Assembly: GCA_026421135.1 (NCBI GenBank)
Contig: JAPKCR010000189.1
Location: 1-5,664, forward strand
Direction: 5' to 3'
Source: Sulfitobacter sp.
GTDB lineage: Bacteria > Pseudomonadota > Alphaproteobacteria > Rhodobacterales > Rhodobacteraceae
DNA length: 5,664 nucleotides
This document shows, one piece after another, positions 1-5,624 of the stretch (within the stretch, counting starts at the first letter, position 1; every line of letters starts with the position of its first letter). The notes under the pieces are model-generated. The model was not told the origin of the DNA. It made no database searches and saw only the letters and a list, made by a program, of their open reading frames with translations. The position numbers were made by a program, and so were the translations under genes.

Positions 1-104
1 CTTTGGGCTTGGTGGATACTTCACGCGATTGGCGCAAAATGGTATCCGGGCAGCGACTTTGGTATTTTGAAGCGCGTGACGCAAGTGCGTGGTTGATGAT
101 TTAA
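1..104 (+). CDS. C-terminal end of an upstream gene, possibly a GXGXG-domain glutamate synthase subunit (partial)
   Basis: The third reading frame is open from the window edge to a TAA at 102-104 and gives about 33 residues ending in SGQRLWYFEARDASAWLMI. The other two plus frames also stay open for 22 to 31 codons, so the frame choice is not forced. I prefer this one because a segment of the form 'SGxxLWxF...A' near the terminus resembles my memory of the ends of GXGXG-domain subunits (MgsB/GlxC, the third domain of glutamate synthase). Such a subunit normally sits directly upstream of the FMN subunit found at 162-1601. If correct, the window begins at the end of an mgsA-mgsB-mgsC-like set. 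The gene body lies outside the window, so the assignment is weak. Confidence 0.42.
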   Translation, partial: LGLVDTSRDWRKMVSGQRLWYFEARDASAWLMI

Positions 105-148
105 ACGGATGTTTCGGCATGTGGCAGGATGAACCCCGCCCTACGAAA

Positions 149-153
149 AAGGA
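149..153 (+). promoter_or_regulatory. Ribosome binding site deciding the start of the FMN subunit
   Basis: AAGGA lies 8 bases before the ATG at 162. The in-frame ATG at 129 has only GGCAGG directly abutting it, with no usable spacing, so 162 is the better start. Confidence 0.7.
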
Positions 154-161
154 CAAACAAG

Positions 162-1601
162 ATGAGTGATGATGTGAAGAACAACGAGGTTCCTAAGCCA
201 TACGAATATCCCTTTGAGATGGCTTCTGAGGACGAAATCCGGTTTCGTGATGCGGGCGCTGAAGAAGGCCGTCCAGCGGGTGTACCCTCGTCTTATGATC
301 GTGGCGGATCTACACGCTGGACGCCTGAGGCAATATCCGAAGTGCATGCTTTGGCGCAGCTGGGACGCTATCAGGTGCGTGGCTATAACACCTTTAACAA
401 GCAGATGCCGACCTTTGATGATTTGACCTTTGTGCCGGCCACGATGACGCGCCTGCCTCTGGAAGGGTACCGCGAGAAGTGCGAGACCAAAACTATCCTT
501 GGCAATGGGCGTGGCTTGGTGGAAAAGCCGCTTGAGTTGGATATCCCGATCTATATTGCCTCAATGTCCTTTGGTGCGCTGTCAGCCTCGGCTAAGGCGT
601 CACTCGGCCACGGTGCCTCGAAGGTTGGCACAATGACCTGTACGGGTGAAGGGGGCATGTTGGAAGAAGAGCGTGCCGCCTCTAACCGTCTGCTCTATCA
701 GATGTCACCAGCACGCTACGGTGTTGATCTTGATCACTTGCGCCGCGCTGACGCGTTGGAGATTGTTGTGGGGCAGGGGGCCAAGCCGGGTACGGGTGGT
801 TTGCTGTTGGGGATGAAAGTATCTCCGCGTGTGTCCAAGATGCGGACTTTGCCCGAAGGTGTCGACCAGCGCTCGACCATTCGCCACCCCGATTTCCTTG
901 GTGCAGATGATCTGGCCGTTAAGATCGAAGAACTGCGCATCGCGACCAACTACCAAGTACCGATCTTTATCAAAATGGGTGCAACGCGTCCACGCTTTGA
1001 CGTGGCTGTCGCCGCCAAGGCGGGTGCGGACGTTATTGTCCTAGACGGCGCCGAAGGGGGCACGGGGGCCTCTCCGGAGATGCTCCTCAACCATACGGGC
1101 ATCCCGACCATGTCGGCCATCCGTGCGGCGCGTGAAGCGCTGGATGATGCGGGGATGACGGGTAAGGTGCAACTTGTTGCTGCTGGCGGTATCCGCTCCG
1201 GCGTGGACGCGGCCAAGTGTCTGGCTCTAGGGGCGGATGCTGTGATGATCGGCAATGCGTCAATGATTGCGATGGGATGTAACTCGCCGCGTTATCTTGA
1301 GGATTACGCCGCTTTGGGAACCTCACCTGGGGCCTGTCACCACTGTCATACGGGCCGCTGCCCAGTTGGGATCGCTACGCAAGACCCTGAGCTTGAAAAG
1401 CGCATGGACCCGACGGCGGGTGCCGAACGTGTTGCACGTTATCTCACTGCGATGACAATGGAGATAACCGCATTGGCCAAAGCTTGCGGCAAGTCCTCGG
1501 TCCATAACCTTGAGGTCGAAGATTTGCGCGCGCTTAGCCTGCAAGCCTCGGCGTTCACAGGTGTTAAAATGGCTGGGATCGACCGCGCCTATGACTGGTG
1601 A
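162..1601 (+). CDS. FMN-binding glutamate synthase-domain protein, MgsC/GlxD-like
   Basis: This 479-residue protein matches the FMN-binding glutamate synthase domain (GltB family, TIM barrel). Visible motifs are GQGAKPGTGG at residues 204-213, GAEGGTGASP at 296-305, the phosphate-binding GGIRSG at 342-347, and a cysteine set C392-x2-C395-x4-C400 followed by PVGIATQDP, which should ligate an Fe-S cluster. Standalone proteins of this kind are known as subunit C of N-methylglutamate synthase (MgsC) or GlxD. They work with a class-II amidotransferase subunit and a GXGXG subunit to move nitrogen or methylamine between glutamate derivatives. Length is close to that family and far below full GltB (about 1500). 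The protein is cytosolic, with no signal peptide or membrane segment. Residues 1-50 are acidic and proline-containing, probably partly disordered. The next gene overlaps its stop. Family assignment is secure; the exact substrate (ammonia, methylamine or another amine) is not, so no symbol is given. Confidence 0.93.
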   Translation: MSDDVKNNEVPKPYEYPFEMASEDEIRFRDAGAEEGRPAGVPSSYDRGGSTRWTPEAISEVHALAQLGRYQVRGYNTFNKQMPTFDDLTFVPATMTRLPLEGYREKCETKTILGNGRGLVEKPLELDIPIYIASMSFGALSASAKASLGHGASKVGTMTCTGEGGMLEEERAASNRLLYQMSPARYGVDLDHLRRADALEIVVGQGAKPGTGGLLLGMKVSPRVSKMRTLPEGVDQRSTIRHPDFLGADDLAVKIEELRIATNYQVPIFIKMGATRPRFDVAVAAKAGADVIVLDGAEGGTGASPEMLLNHTGIPTMSAIRAAREALDDAGMTGKVQLVAAGGIRSGVDAAKCLALGADAVMIGNASMIAMGCNSPRYLEDYAALGTSPGACHHCHTGRCPVGIATQDPELEKRMDPTAGAERVARYLTAMTMEITALAKACGKSSVHNLEVEDLRALSLQASAFTGVKMAGIDRAYDW

Positions 1602-2284
1602 AGATTGCCGTATTAGACCTTTGCGTTTGGTTGCCTGAGTACCAGCACGACCAAGCCAAGTTCGGTGATTTGATCGCCCGCTGGACAGTGCGGGGATTGC
1701 CCGAAGCAAAAGTCACTGTGGTGCATGTGGTTGAAGGTGAGGTGTTGCCCGAGATTGAGGCCTATGACGGCTATATCATCTCGGGCTCCGACAAAGGTGT
1801 CTATGATGACACGCCTTGGATGAAGCCTTTGCGCGCGTTCTTGGTTGCTGCGCGTGACGCGGGAAAGCCAATGTTTGGTATCTGTTTTGGCCATCAAATC
1901 ATGGCTGATGTGTTCGGTGGCAAAGCCGAGAAGGTAGGTGAGGCCGAGATCGGAGTGCGCGCCTTTGAGGCGGATGGCCGGACCATCAAAGGCCACGTAT
2001 GGCACCAAGATCAGGTGACGCAAGTGCCACCAGGTGCGGCGGTAATAGCAAGTGCGGACTACTGTCCGGTCGCCGCGCTGTCGTATAATTTCCCCGCCAT
2101 GTCGGTGCAATTTCATCCCGAGTATTCCGCGCAATATGTCGCCGAATTTTTACGCCGCTCGCGCGGGGTTATTTTAAGCGAGGATATTGCTGATGCAGCG
2201 GTTACTCAGTTTGACGACAGCGACGTGCAGGCTGATTTGTTTGCCAAACAGACAGGTGATTTCTTTCGGGCGCATTTGAGCTGA
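1598..2284 (+). CDS. Class-I glutamine amidotransferase (GATase1) domain protein
   Basis: A 228-residue protein that is almost entirely a class-I (triad) glutamine amidotransferase domain, of the GuaA N-domain/COG0518 kind. The nucleophile is Cys96 in the elbow GICFGHQ (94-100), with His173 and Glu175 in QFHPEYS (171-177) completing the triad. ISGSDKGVYDD near 61-71 is the usual oxyanion-strand region. Such proteins hydrolyse glutamine or other gamma-glutamyl amides to glutamate plus amine. The start is GTG at 1598, overlapping the previous gene's TGA in a GTGA arrangement, so translation is probably coupled and the two proteins work together. The upstream AGGA-type site is poor, consistent with coupling. 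In this context a role as gamma-glutamyl-amide hydrolase (analogous to PuuD, although PuuD belongs to a different GATase subfamily) is possible but inferred. The C-terminal 50 residues are acidic and helical-looking. No synthetase domain is fused. Confidence 0.92.
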   Translation: MKIAVLDLCVWLPEYQHDQAKFGDLIARWTVRGLPEAKVTVVHVVEGEVLPEIEAYDGYIISGSDKGVYDDTPWMKPLRAFLVAARDAGKPMFGICFGHQIMADVFGGKAEKVGEAEIGVRAFEADGRTIKGHVWHQDQVTQVPPGAAVIASADYCPVAALSYNFPAMSVQFHPEYSAQYVAEFLRRSRGVILSEDIADAAVTQFDDSDVQADLFAKQTGDFFRAHLS

Positions 2285-2317
2285 AGGCAGCGCTGCGATT
2301 GAATATCGGTTAAACCT
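2285..2317. other. Short convergent intergenic gap
   Basis: This 33-bp gap separates two convergent stop codons. It contains a loopless 10-bp palindrome, GCAGCGCTGC at 2287-2296. No convincing rho-independent terminator is present. A 4-5 bp stem at 2321-2332 (CCGTC/GACGG) is followed only by a broken T-tract and lies inside the opposite gene's last codons. Confidence 0.4.
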
Positions 2318-3460
2318 CTACCGTCCTGACGGGCTTTCCTTTGGCGACAGCTTCCGCCTTCCCGCGATCTTGAACCGGTCTGCTGTCCCGTAGTCCTTCA
2401 TGGCGACACCCGCCACGAAATCCCCGAACACTGGACCGTGTTTGAATAGATGCCCAGAGCAGCCACCCGCAAACAGCACATTTTTGTGAACCGGATGCCA
2501 ATCTACAATGAAATGCGTATCAGGCGTCAGGATCACTTGGTTGAATTTGCTGTCCACCACCCGCTGACCCTCTAAGCCCGGCAGGCGATGCCGGATGTAT
2601 TGGCGCGTTTTGGCCAAAGATGCCTTCTCGATCAGGCGCTCGTCGTTGTTGATGTCGATAGGTGTGTTTGGAATGACAACCGCTGCCTTGACGCCCGAGC
2701 CTTCGGATGAGGGAATGCCAAAGCTGCCTTGGCCGTGGTCGATCCAGCAGGGCATGTTTTCCATATCGTAGTCGGCCGAGCCATCAGGTGTAGAGGTGTA
2801 GAGGACGCTAATGCCCATGATGTTGGATATCGGCTTGATGGTCTTGGGGAACATCTCGGACATCCACGCGCCTGTTGAAATGATGATTACGTCCGCTTGG
2901 ATCGGCTTGCCATCCAGCATCGGGCGTTCTTGCGCGTCTGTCGTGACGGTGCCGCGCTTGACGATGCCGCCGGCCTTTTTGAACAGATCAAGGCCCGTGA
3001 TCACGCAGCGGTGCGCCATCAGCAGACCTGCCTCGGGTTCGAAAAGTGCGTATTTGATCTCGTCAACTTTGAACTGGGGAAAACGCGCCCGGACTTCGTC
3101 TGGGGTAAATTTGTAGTAGGGGACACCGACCTTGTCGAAGGTTGCGGCGGTGGCGTCTTCCCAATCGCAGTGCCCTTCGGTGGCAAGTATCAACGCACCA
3201 CATTCATACATCAGGTTTTGGCCACTCTCGGCTTGCAACTCTAGCCACATGGCGCGCGACTGCCTTGCCCACTGGGTATAGAATTCATCCCGTCCCGAGA
3301 TTGCGCGTATCACGCGGTTATAGTCGGTAGAGGCTGCTCGGGCGTGCCCCGGCTCCCATCGGTCGATCAATGTGACCTGTTCGCCGCGTCTTTGCAGATG
3401 CAGCGCCGTCATCACACCCGCAATTCCACCGCCTACGACTACGCATGAACTTCTGACCAT
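2318..3460 (-). CDS. FAD-dependent amine/amino acid oxidase, monomeric sarcosine oxidase-like (DAO family)
   Basis: A 380-residue DAO-family flavoprotein, close in length to monomeric sarcosine oxidase (about 390). The N-terminal Rossmann FAD motif is VVVGGGIAG (residues 7-15) with Asp33 ending strand 2. NRVIR (48-52) matches the flavin-contacting Arg pair known in sarcosine oxidase. TPDTHFIVDWHP (312-323) and GGCSGHLFKHGP (332-343) are the C-terminal FAD signatures, and Lys340 corresponds to the active-site lysine used for oxygen activation. The position of the covalent-flavin cysteine is Asn307 here, so FAD is probably not covalently bound. The expected reaction is oxidation of a secondary or primary amine to imine or aldehyde plus reduced flavin. 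The start at 3460 is set by AAGGA at 3471-3475; the open frame to 3589 adds a sequence unlike the family. The gene is convergent with the amidotransferase and divergent from the GS-like gene, suggesting shared control. A gamma-glutamyl-amine substrate is inferred from context only. Confidence 0.92.
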   Translation of the reverse strand: MVRSSCVVVGGGIAGVMTALHLQRRGEQVTLIDRWEPGHARAASTDYNRVIRAISGRDEFYTQWARQSRAMWLELQAESGQNLMYECGALILATEGHCDWEDATAATFDKVGVPYYKFTPDEVRARFPQFKVDEIKYALFEPEAGLLMAHRCVITGLDLFKKAGGIVKRGTVTTDAQERPMLDGKPIQADVIIISTGAWMSEMFPKTIKPISNIMGISVLYTSTPDGSADYDMENMPCWIDHGQGSFGIPSSEGSGVKAAVVIPNTPIDINNDERLIEKASLAKTRQYIRHRLPGLEGQRVVDSKFNQVILTPDTHFIVDWHPVHKNVLFAGGCSGHLFKHGPVFGDFVAGVAMKDYGTADRFKIAGRRKLSPKESPSGR

Positions 3461-3470
3461 CTGGTTATTT

Positions 3471-3475
3471 TCCTT
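3471..3475 (-). promoter_or_regulatory. Ribosome binding site deciding the oxidase start
   Basis: Read on the minus strand this is AAGGA, 10 bases before the ATG at 3460. The Rossmann FAD motif starts 6 residues after that Met, as expected for the family. Confidence 0.65.
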
Positions 3476-3499
3476 GTCACAGCGCTGCTTCTGTGGATA

Positions 3500-3509
3500 C
3501 TGTATACAG
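3500..3509. promoter_or_regulatory. Palindromic operator candidate CTGTATACAG
   Basis: A perfect 10-bp inverted repeat with a GTATAC core lies midway between the divergent genes. Operators with this core are typical of GntR-family (FadR/FCD-type) regulators of amine and acid catabolism. The site sits inside three 7-base-spaced ATAC units (3497, 3504, 3511). No regulator gene is in the window, so the binding protein is unknown. Confidence 0.45.
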
Positions 3510-3539
3510 AATACATAAAAAAACAAATGGATTCTCGAC

Positions 3540-3547
3540 AAGGAGAG
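3540..3547 (+). promoter_or_regulatory. Strong ribosome binding site deciding the GS-like start
   Basis: AAGGAGAG ends 6 bases before the ATG at 3554 and is close to the ideal anti-16S match. It lies inside the coding extension that would result from the ATG at 3527, which argues against that earlier start. Confidence 0.8.
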
Positions 3548-3553
3548 CACGAG

Positions 3554-4846
3554 ATGGCCAAAGATTTTAGCCTGCCAGAAGGCACCCACACCGTCATTCT
3601 GGGGGTTGGTGATATGTGCGGTATCATGCGTGGTAAGCGTATTCCTGCTTCACATTGGGAGGCTATCTGTAAAGACGGCAACGCCCTCTCCATTGCGCTG
3701 TTGGCCATCGATATGACCTGCGATGTCTGGGATACGCCCTACGTCAATTTCGACAATGGCTATCCCGATATGCATATGTTCCCTCTGGGCAAGCCCGTGG
3801 CGGTGCCGTGGGAGCCTGGCGTCGCCTTTTGTATGGCCTACGCAGAAGGTACAGATCACAAGCCTGTGCCAATTGATCCCCGCCAAGTGTTGGTGCGCCA
3901 GCTAGAGCGAGCCAAGAAAATGGGCTTTGAAATTCAAGTAGGGGCCGAGTTGGAGTTCTATCTGCTTGATCCTGAAACAGGCCTGCCGCGTGACAACTCC
4001 ATTCAGGTCTACGGCCTTGGACGCGCCGCACGGATGGAGCATATCGTCGGCCCAATCCGTCGGCAGATCAACGAATGTGGCATCCCGATCGAGCAATCCA
4101 ATCCCGAATACGCCCCGGGTCAAGTCGAGGTGAACATCCGCTATGCCGAGGCGATGGAATCCGCCGACAACGTGATAATGTTTAAATCCTTGGTGCGTCA
4201 GTTGGGCATCCATCATGACTACCTTGCCAGCTTTATGCCCAAGCCGTTTTTCGACCAGTCCGGCAGTGGCTTTCACACGCATTACTCGCTTTGGAAAGAC
4301 GGCAAGAACGTGTTTGCCGACAAAGGTGAGCTAAACCAGTTGGGCAAACAGTTCACGGCTGGTCTGCAAAAGCGGATGGGCGAAGCGGCCCTATGTGGTG
4401 CCTACACGGTCAACGGATACCGGCGTCGCCAACCCTATACGTTCTGCCCCGTCAACACGAGCTGGGGATATGACAACCGAACCGTTGCATTGCGTATCAT
4501 ACAAGGCTCAGACACAGCTGTGCGCGTTGAAAAACGTGATGCGGGTGCTGATGCCAATCCCTATCTATTGATGGCCACCGACATTGCAGCGGGCCTTGAT
4601 GGAATCGAGCAGGGGATGGAGCCGACAGAGCCTACATTAGGCAATGCCTATGAAGAATTTCACGGCGATGCGATCCCCACTGATCTGCGCGATGCGATTG
4701 CTTTGGCGCGCGGATCGGATTGGCTGAAAGAGGTCATGGGTGATCTGCTCTGGGAGCAATATTGTCAAATGGCCGAGCGTGAGTTGGAGTTCTTTGGTCA
4801 GCAGGTCACACAGGTTGAAACCGACCGCTACCTGAGGTCGTTGTAA
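3554..4846 (+). CDS. Glutamine synthetase-like gamma-glutamyl-amine ligase
   Basis: A 430-residue protein with the glutamine synthetase fold. The catalytic part shows GAELEF (130-135, metal-binding Glu132 and Glu134), NPEYAPGQVEVN (183-194, Glu185 and Glu192), SGSGFHTHYSLW (236-247, His241), NRTVALRI (308-315) and RVEKRDAGADANPYL (324-338), the last two binding nucleotide and glutamate. These are the GS catalytic residues, so ATP-dependent activation of glutamate is expected. The N-terminal ammonia-site motif DGSS is not seen: the corresponding stretch reads AIDMTCDVWD (51-60). The adenylylation-site context of GSI-beta is also absent. Those features place it with GS relatives that ligate amines, such as PuuA (putrescine), GmaS (methylamine) and IpuC (isopropylamine), rather than with housekeeping GlnA. 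It is followed without a gap by microcompartment shell genes, so it may feed or occupy the compartment. The amine substrate cannot be read from the sequence. Confidence 0.92.
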   Translation: MAKDFSLPEGTHTVILGVGDMCGIMRGKRIPASHWEAICKDGNALSIALLAIDMTCDVWDTPYVNFDNGYPDMHMFPLGKPVAVPWEPGVAFCMAYAEGTDHKPVPIDPRQVLVRQLERAKKMGFEIQVGAELEFYLLDPETGLPRDNSIQVYGLGRAARMEHIVGPIRRQINECGIPIEQSNPEYAPGQVEVNIRYAEAMESADNVIMFKSLVRQLGIHHDYLASFMPKPFFDQSGSGFHTHYSLWKDGKNVFADKGELNQLGKQFTAGLQKRMGEAALCGAYTVNGYRRRQPYTFCPVNTSWGYDNRTVALRIIQGSDTAVRVEKRDAGADANPYLLMATDIAAGLDGIEQGMEPTEPTLGNAYEEFHGDAIPTDLRDAIALARGSDWLKEVMGDLLWEQYCQMAERELEFFGQQVTQVETDRYLRSL

Positions 4847-5110
4847 ATGCAGATTGGCAAGGTCACAGGTACAGTAACAGCCACCGCCAAGGCGGAACGG
4901 TTGACCGGCCAAAAGCTACTGATCGTGGATGTGGTCGATGCGTCCGGCAATGTGCTGCTCCCTTCGCAAGTGGCACCTGACACCTGCGGCGCGGGCGTTG
5001 GCGACACTGTCTTGCTCACTCAAGGATCGGCAGCACGTATGGCGGGCGGGCTGAGTTCGGCCCCCGTTGATCTGACCATTGTGGCCATCGTGGACCGCAT
5101 TTCGACATAA
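4847..5110 (+). CDS. Bacterial microcompartment vertex protein, EutN/CcmL family (BMC-P)
   Basis: An 87-residue protein spanning exactly one EutN/CcmL (Pfam BMC-P) domain. Visible hallmarks are MQIGKVTGTVTATAK (1-15), QKLLIVDVVD (22-31), APDTCGAGVGDTVLL (43-57), GSAAR (60-64) and PVDLTIVAIVD (73-83). Five copies assemble into the pentamer that caps the 12 vertices of a polyhedral microcompartment shell. The ATG follows directly on the TAA of the GS-like gene (TAAATG), with GAGG at 4834-4837 inside that gene as ribosome binding site, so the two are co-transcribed and probably coupled. It is the only vertex protein visible here. Its presence with a BMC-H gene 42 bp downstream is strong evidence for a true BMC locus rather than a stray shell paralogue. 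Confidence 0.97.
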   Translation: MQIGKVTGTVTATAKAERLTGQKLLIVDVVDASGNVLLPSQVAPDTCGAGVGDTVLLTQGSAARMAGGLSSAPVDLTIVAIVDRIST

Positions 5111-5152
5111 CGTACCCCTTACAAACTTTGAAAAACCAACTGGAGAAAACAA

Positions 5153-5464
5153 ATGGCAAAAGCACCCCTTGCAGGTCAAATGGCCCTCGGCATGATTGAA
5201 ACACGCGGCCTCGTTGGCGCGATTGAAGCGGCAGACGCGATGGTTAAAGCAGCCAGCGTCACAATCGTTGGCCAGACGAAAGCGGGCGGCGGATTGGTAA
5301 CAGTGCTTGTGCGCGGCGAAGTTGGCGCGGTGAAAGCCGCAACAGACGCAGGTGCCACAGCAGCCAACAAAGTCGGCGAGGTTGTCTCGGTTCACGTAAT
5401 CGCGCGCCCACACGACGAGTTGGAAGCGATCCTTGAAAGCCTCGGCACCGGATCCGCATCTTAA
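5153..5464 (+). CDS. Bacterial microcompartment hexameric shell protein (BMC-H)
   Basis: A 103-residue single-domain BMC shell protein. The family signature [21 protein letters not shown] is at 14-34, with the edge lysine at Lys32. The pore loop is KAGGG (43-47), followed by [20 protein letters not shown] (48-67) and [14 protein letters not shown] (81-94) with the edge Arg85-Pro-His. Six copies form a flat hexagonal tile with a small central pore lined by the glycine loop, through which substrates and products pass. A nine-residue extension precedes the domain and a short Gly/Ser tail follows. GGAGA at 5142-5146 sits 6 bases before the ATG. It belongs to the same operon as the GS-like and BMC-P genes. 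No trimeric (BMC-T) protein is seen in this window; other shell genes may lie downstream. Confidence 0.97.
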   Translation: MAKAPLAGQMALGMIETRGLVGAIEAADAMVKAASVTIVGQTKAGGGLVTVLVRGEVGAVKAATDAGATAANKVGEVVSVHVIARPHDELEAILESLGTGSAS

Positions 5465-5486
5465 TCCTATCATTTGAGGTACATCT

Positions 5487-5624
5487 ATGTCCGCTGATTT
5501 TGAGGATTTTGCCCGCGCCGCGTCTCGCGTAGGGTCTCGTGCTGCACCGGGTGATGCACGACTGTCACGTGTTGCCGTTTTGGGCGGTGGCGCTGACGCG
5601 CGTCTTCTGGCAGCTCTGTCATAG
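5487..5624 (+). CDS. Short ORF: Rossmann-like N-terminus stopped by an in-frame TAG (possibly a broken gene)
   Basis: GAGG at 5476-5479 precedes the ATG at 5487 by 7 bases. The 45-codon frame reads an N-terminal helix-like segment (DFEDFARAASRVG, residues 4-16), a Pro/Gly/Ala linker, then RVAVLGGGADARLLAALS (28-45), which looks like the first beta strand, glycine loop and helix of a Rossmann nucleotide-binding fold. It stops at TAG 5622-5624. The same frame stays open for 13 more codons to the window edge, reading AENKVTSQSAAND, where a second strand (KVTSQS) would be expected at the right distance. So this may be a longer dehydrogenase- or flavoprotein-like gene with a nonsense mutation, a sequencing error near the end, or a genuine short ORF. 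I do not recognise the family. It is in line with the BMC genes and probably co-transcribed. Confidence 0.5.
   Translation: MSADFEDFARAASRVGSRAAPGDARLSRVAVLGGGADARLLAALS

Larger units (their letters stand above)
3461..3553. promoter_or_regulatory. Divergent promoter region between oxidase and GS-like operon
   Basis: This 93-bp region carries control signals for two divergent transcripts and is clearly A/T-richer than its flanks, especially at 3511-3527. On the plus strand TTGTCA (3474-3479) followed after 16 bases by GATACT (3496-3501) is a plausible sigma-70-like pair for the GS-like operon, matching the consensus at 5 and 4 of 6 positions. The predicted start would fall in or next to the CTGTATACAG palindrome, a typical repressor position. 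I cannot define a convincing promoter for the minus strand. The exact boxes are guesses. Confidence 0.5.

Noticed and set aside
12..20. GTGGATACT repeated at 3493-3501
   Set aside because: The first copy is inside a probable coding end and a single 9-base match over 3.5 kb is weak evidence of a shared site.
129..161. Earlier in-frame ATG for the FMN subunit
   Set aside because: It adds 11 basic residues (NPALRKRTNK) unlike the family, has no spaced ribosome binding site, and would bury the good AAGGA at 149-153.
1613..2134. A 173-codon minus-strand open frame
   Set aside because: It is fully antisense to the class-I amidotransferase gene, whose catalytic triad proves the plus strand. The product has no family resemblance.
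2321..2332. Possible terminator hairpin CCGTC/GACGG
   Set aside because: The stem is only 4-5 bp with a minimal loop, the following T-tract is broken by C, and it lies within the last codons of the oxidase gene.
3478..3495. Inverted repeat CACAG/CTGTG as a hairpin or operator
   Set aside because: Five base pairs around an 8-base spacer is within chance expectation. The adjacent CTGTATACAG palindrome is the stronger candidate.
3527..3553. Earlier ATG for the GS-like gene
   Set aside because: It is preceded by an A-rich run with no ribosome binding site, and the strong AAGGAGAG lies inside this extension, pointing to 3554.
3461..3589. N-terminal extension of the oxidase frame to 3589
   Set aside because: The extra 43 residues would overlap the GS-like start and its ribosome binding site and precede the Rossmann motif unnaturally. 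The ATG at 3460 has its own AAGGA.
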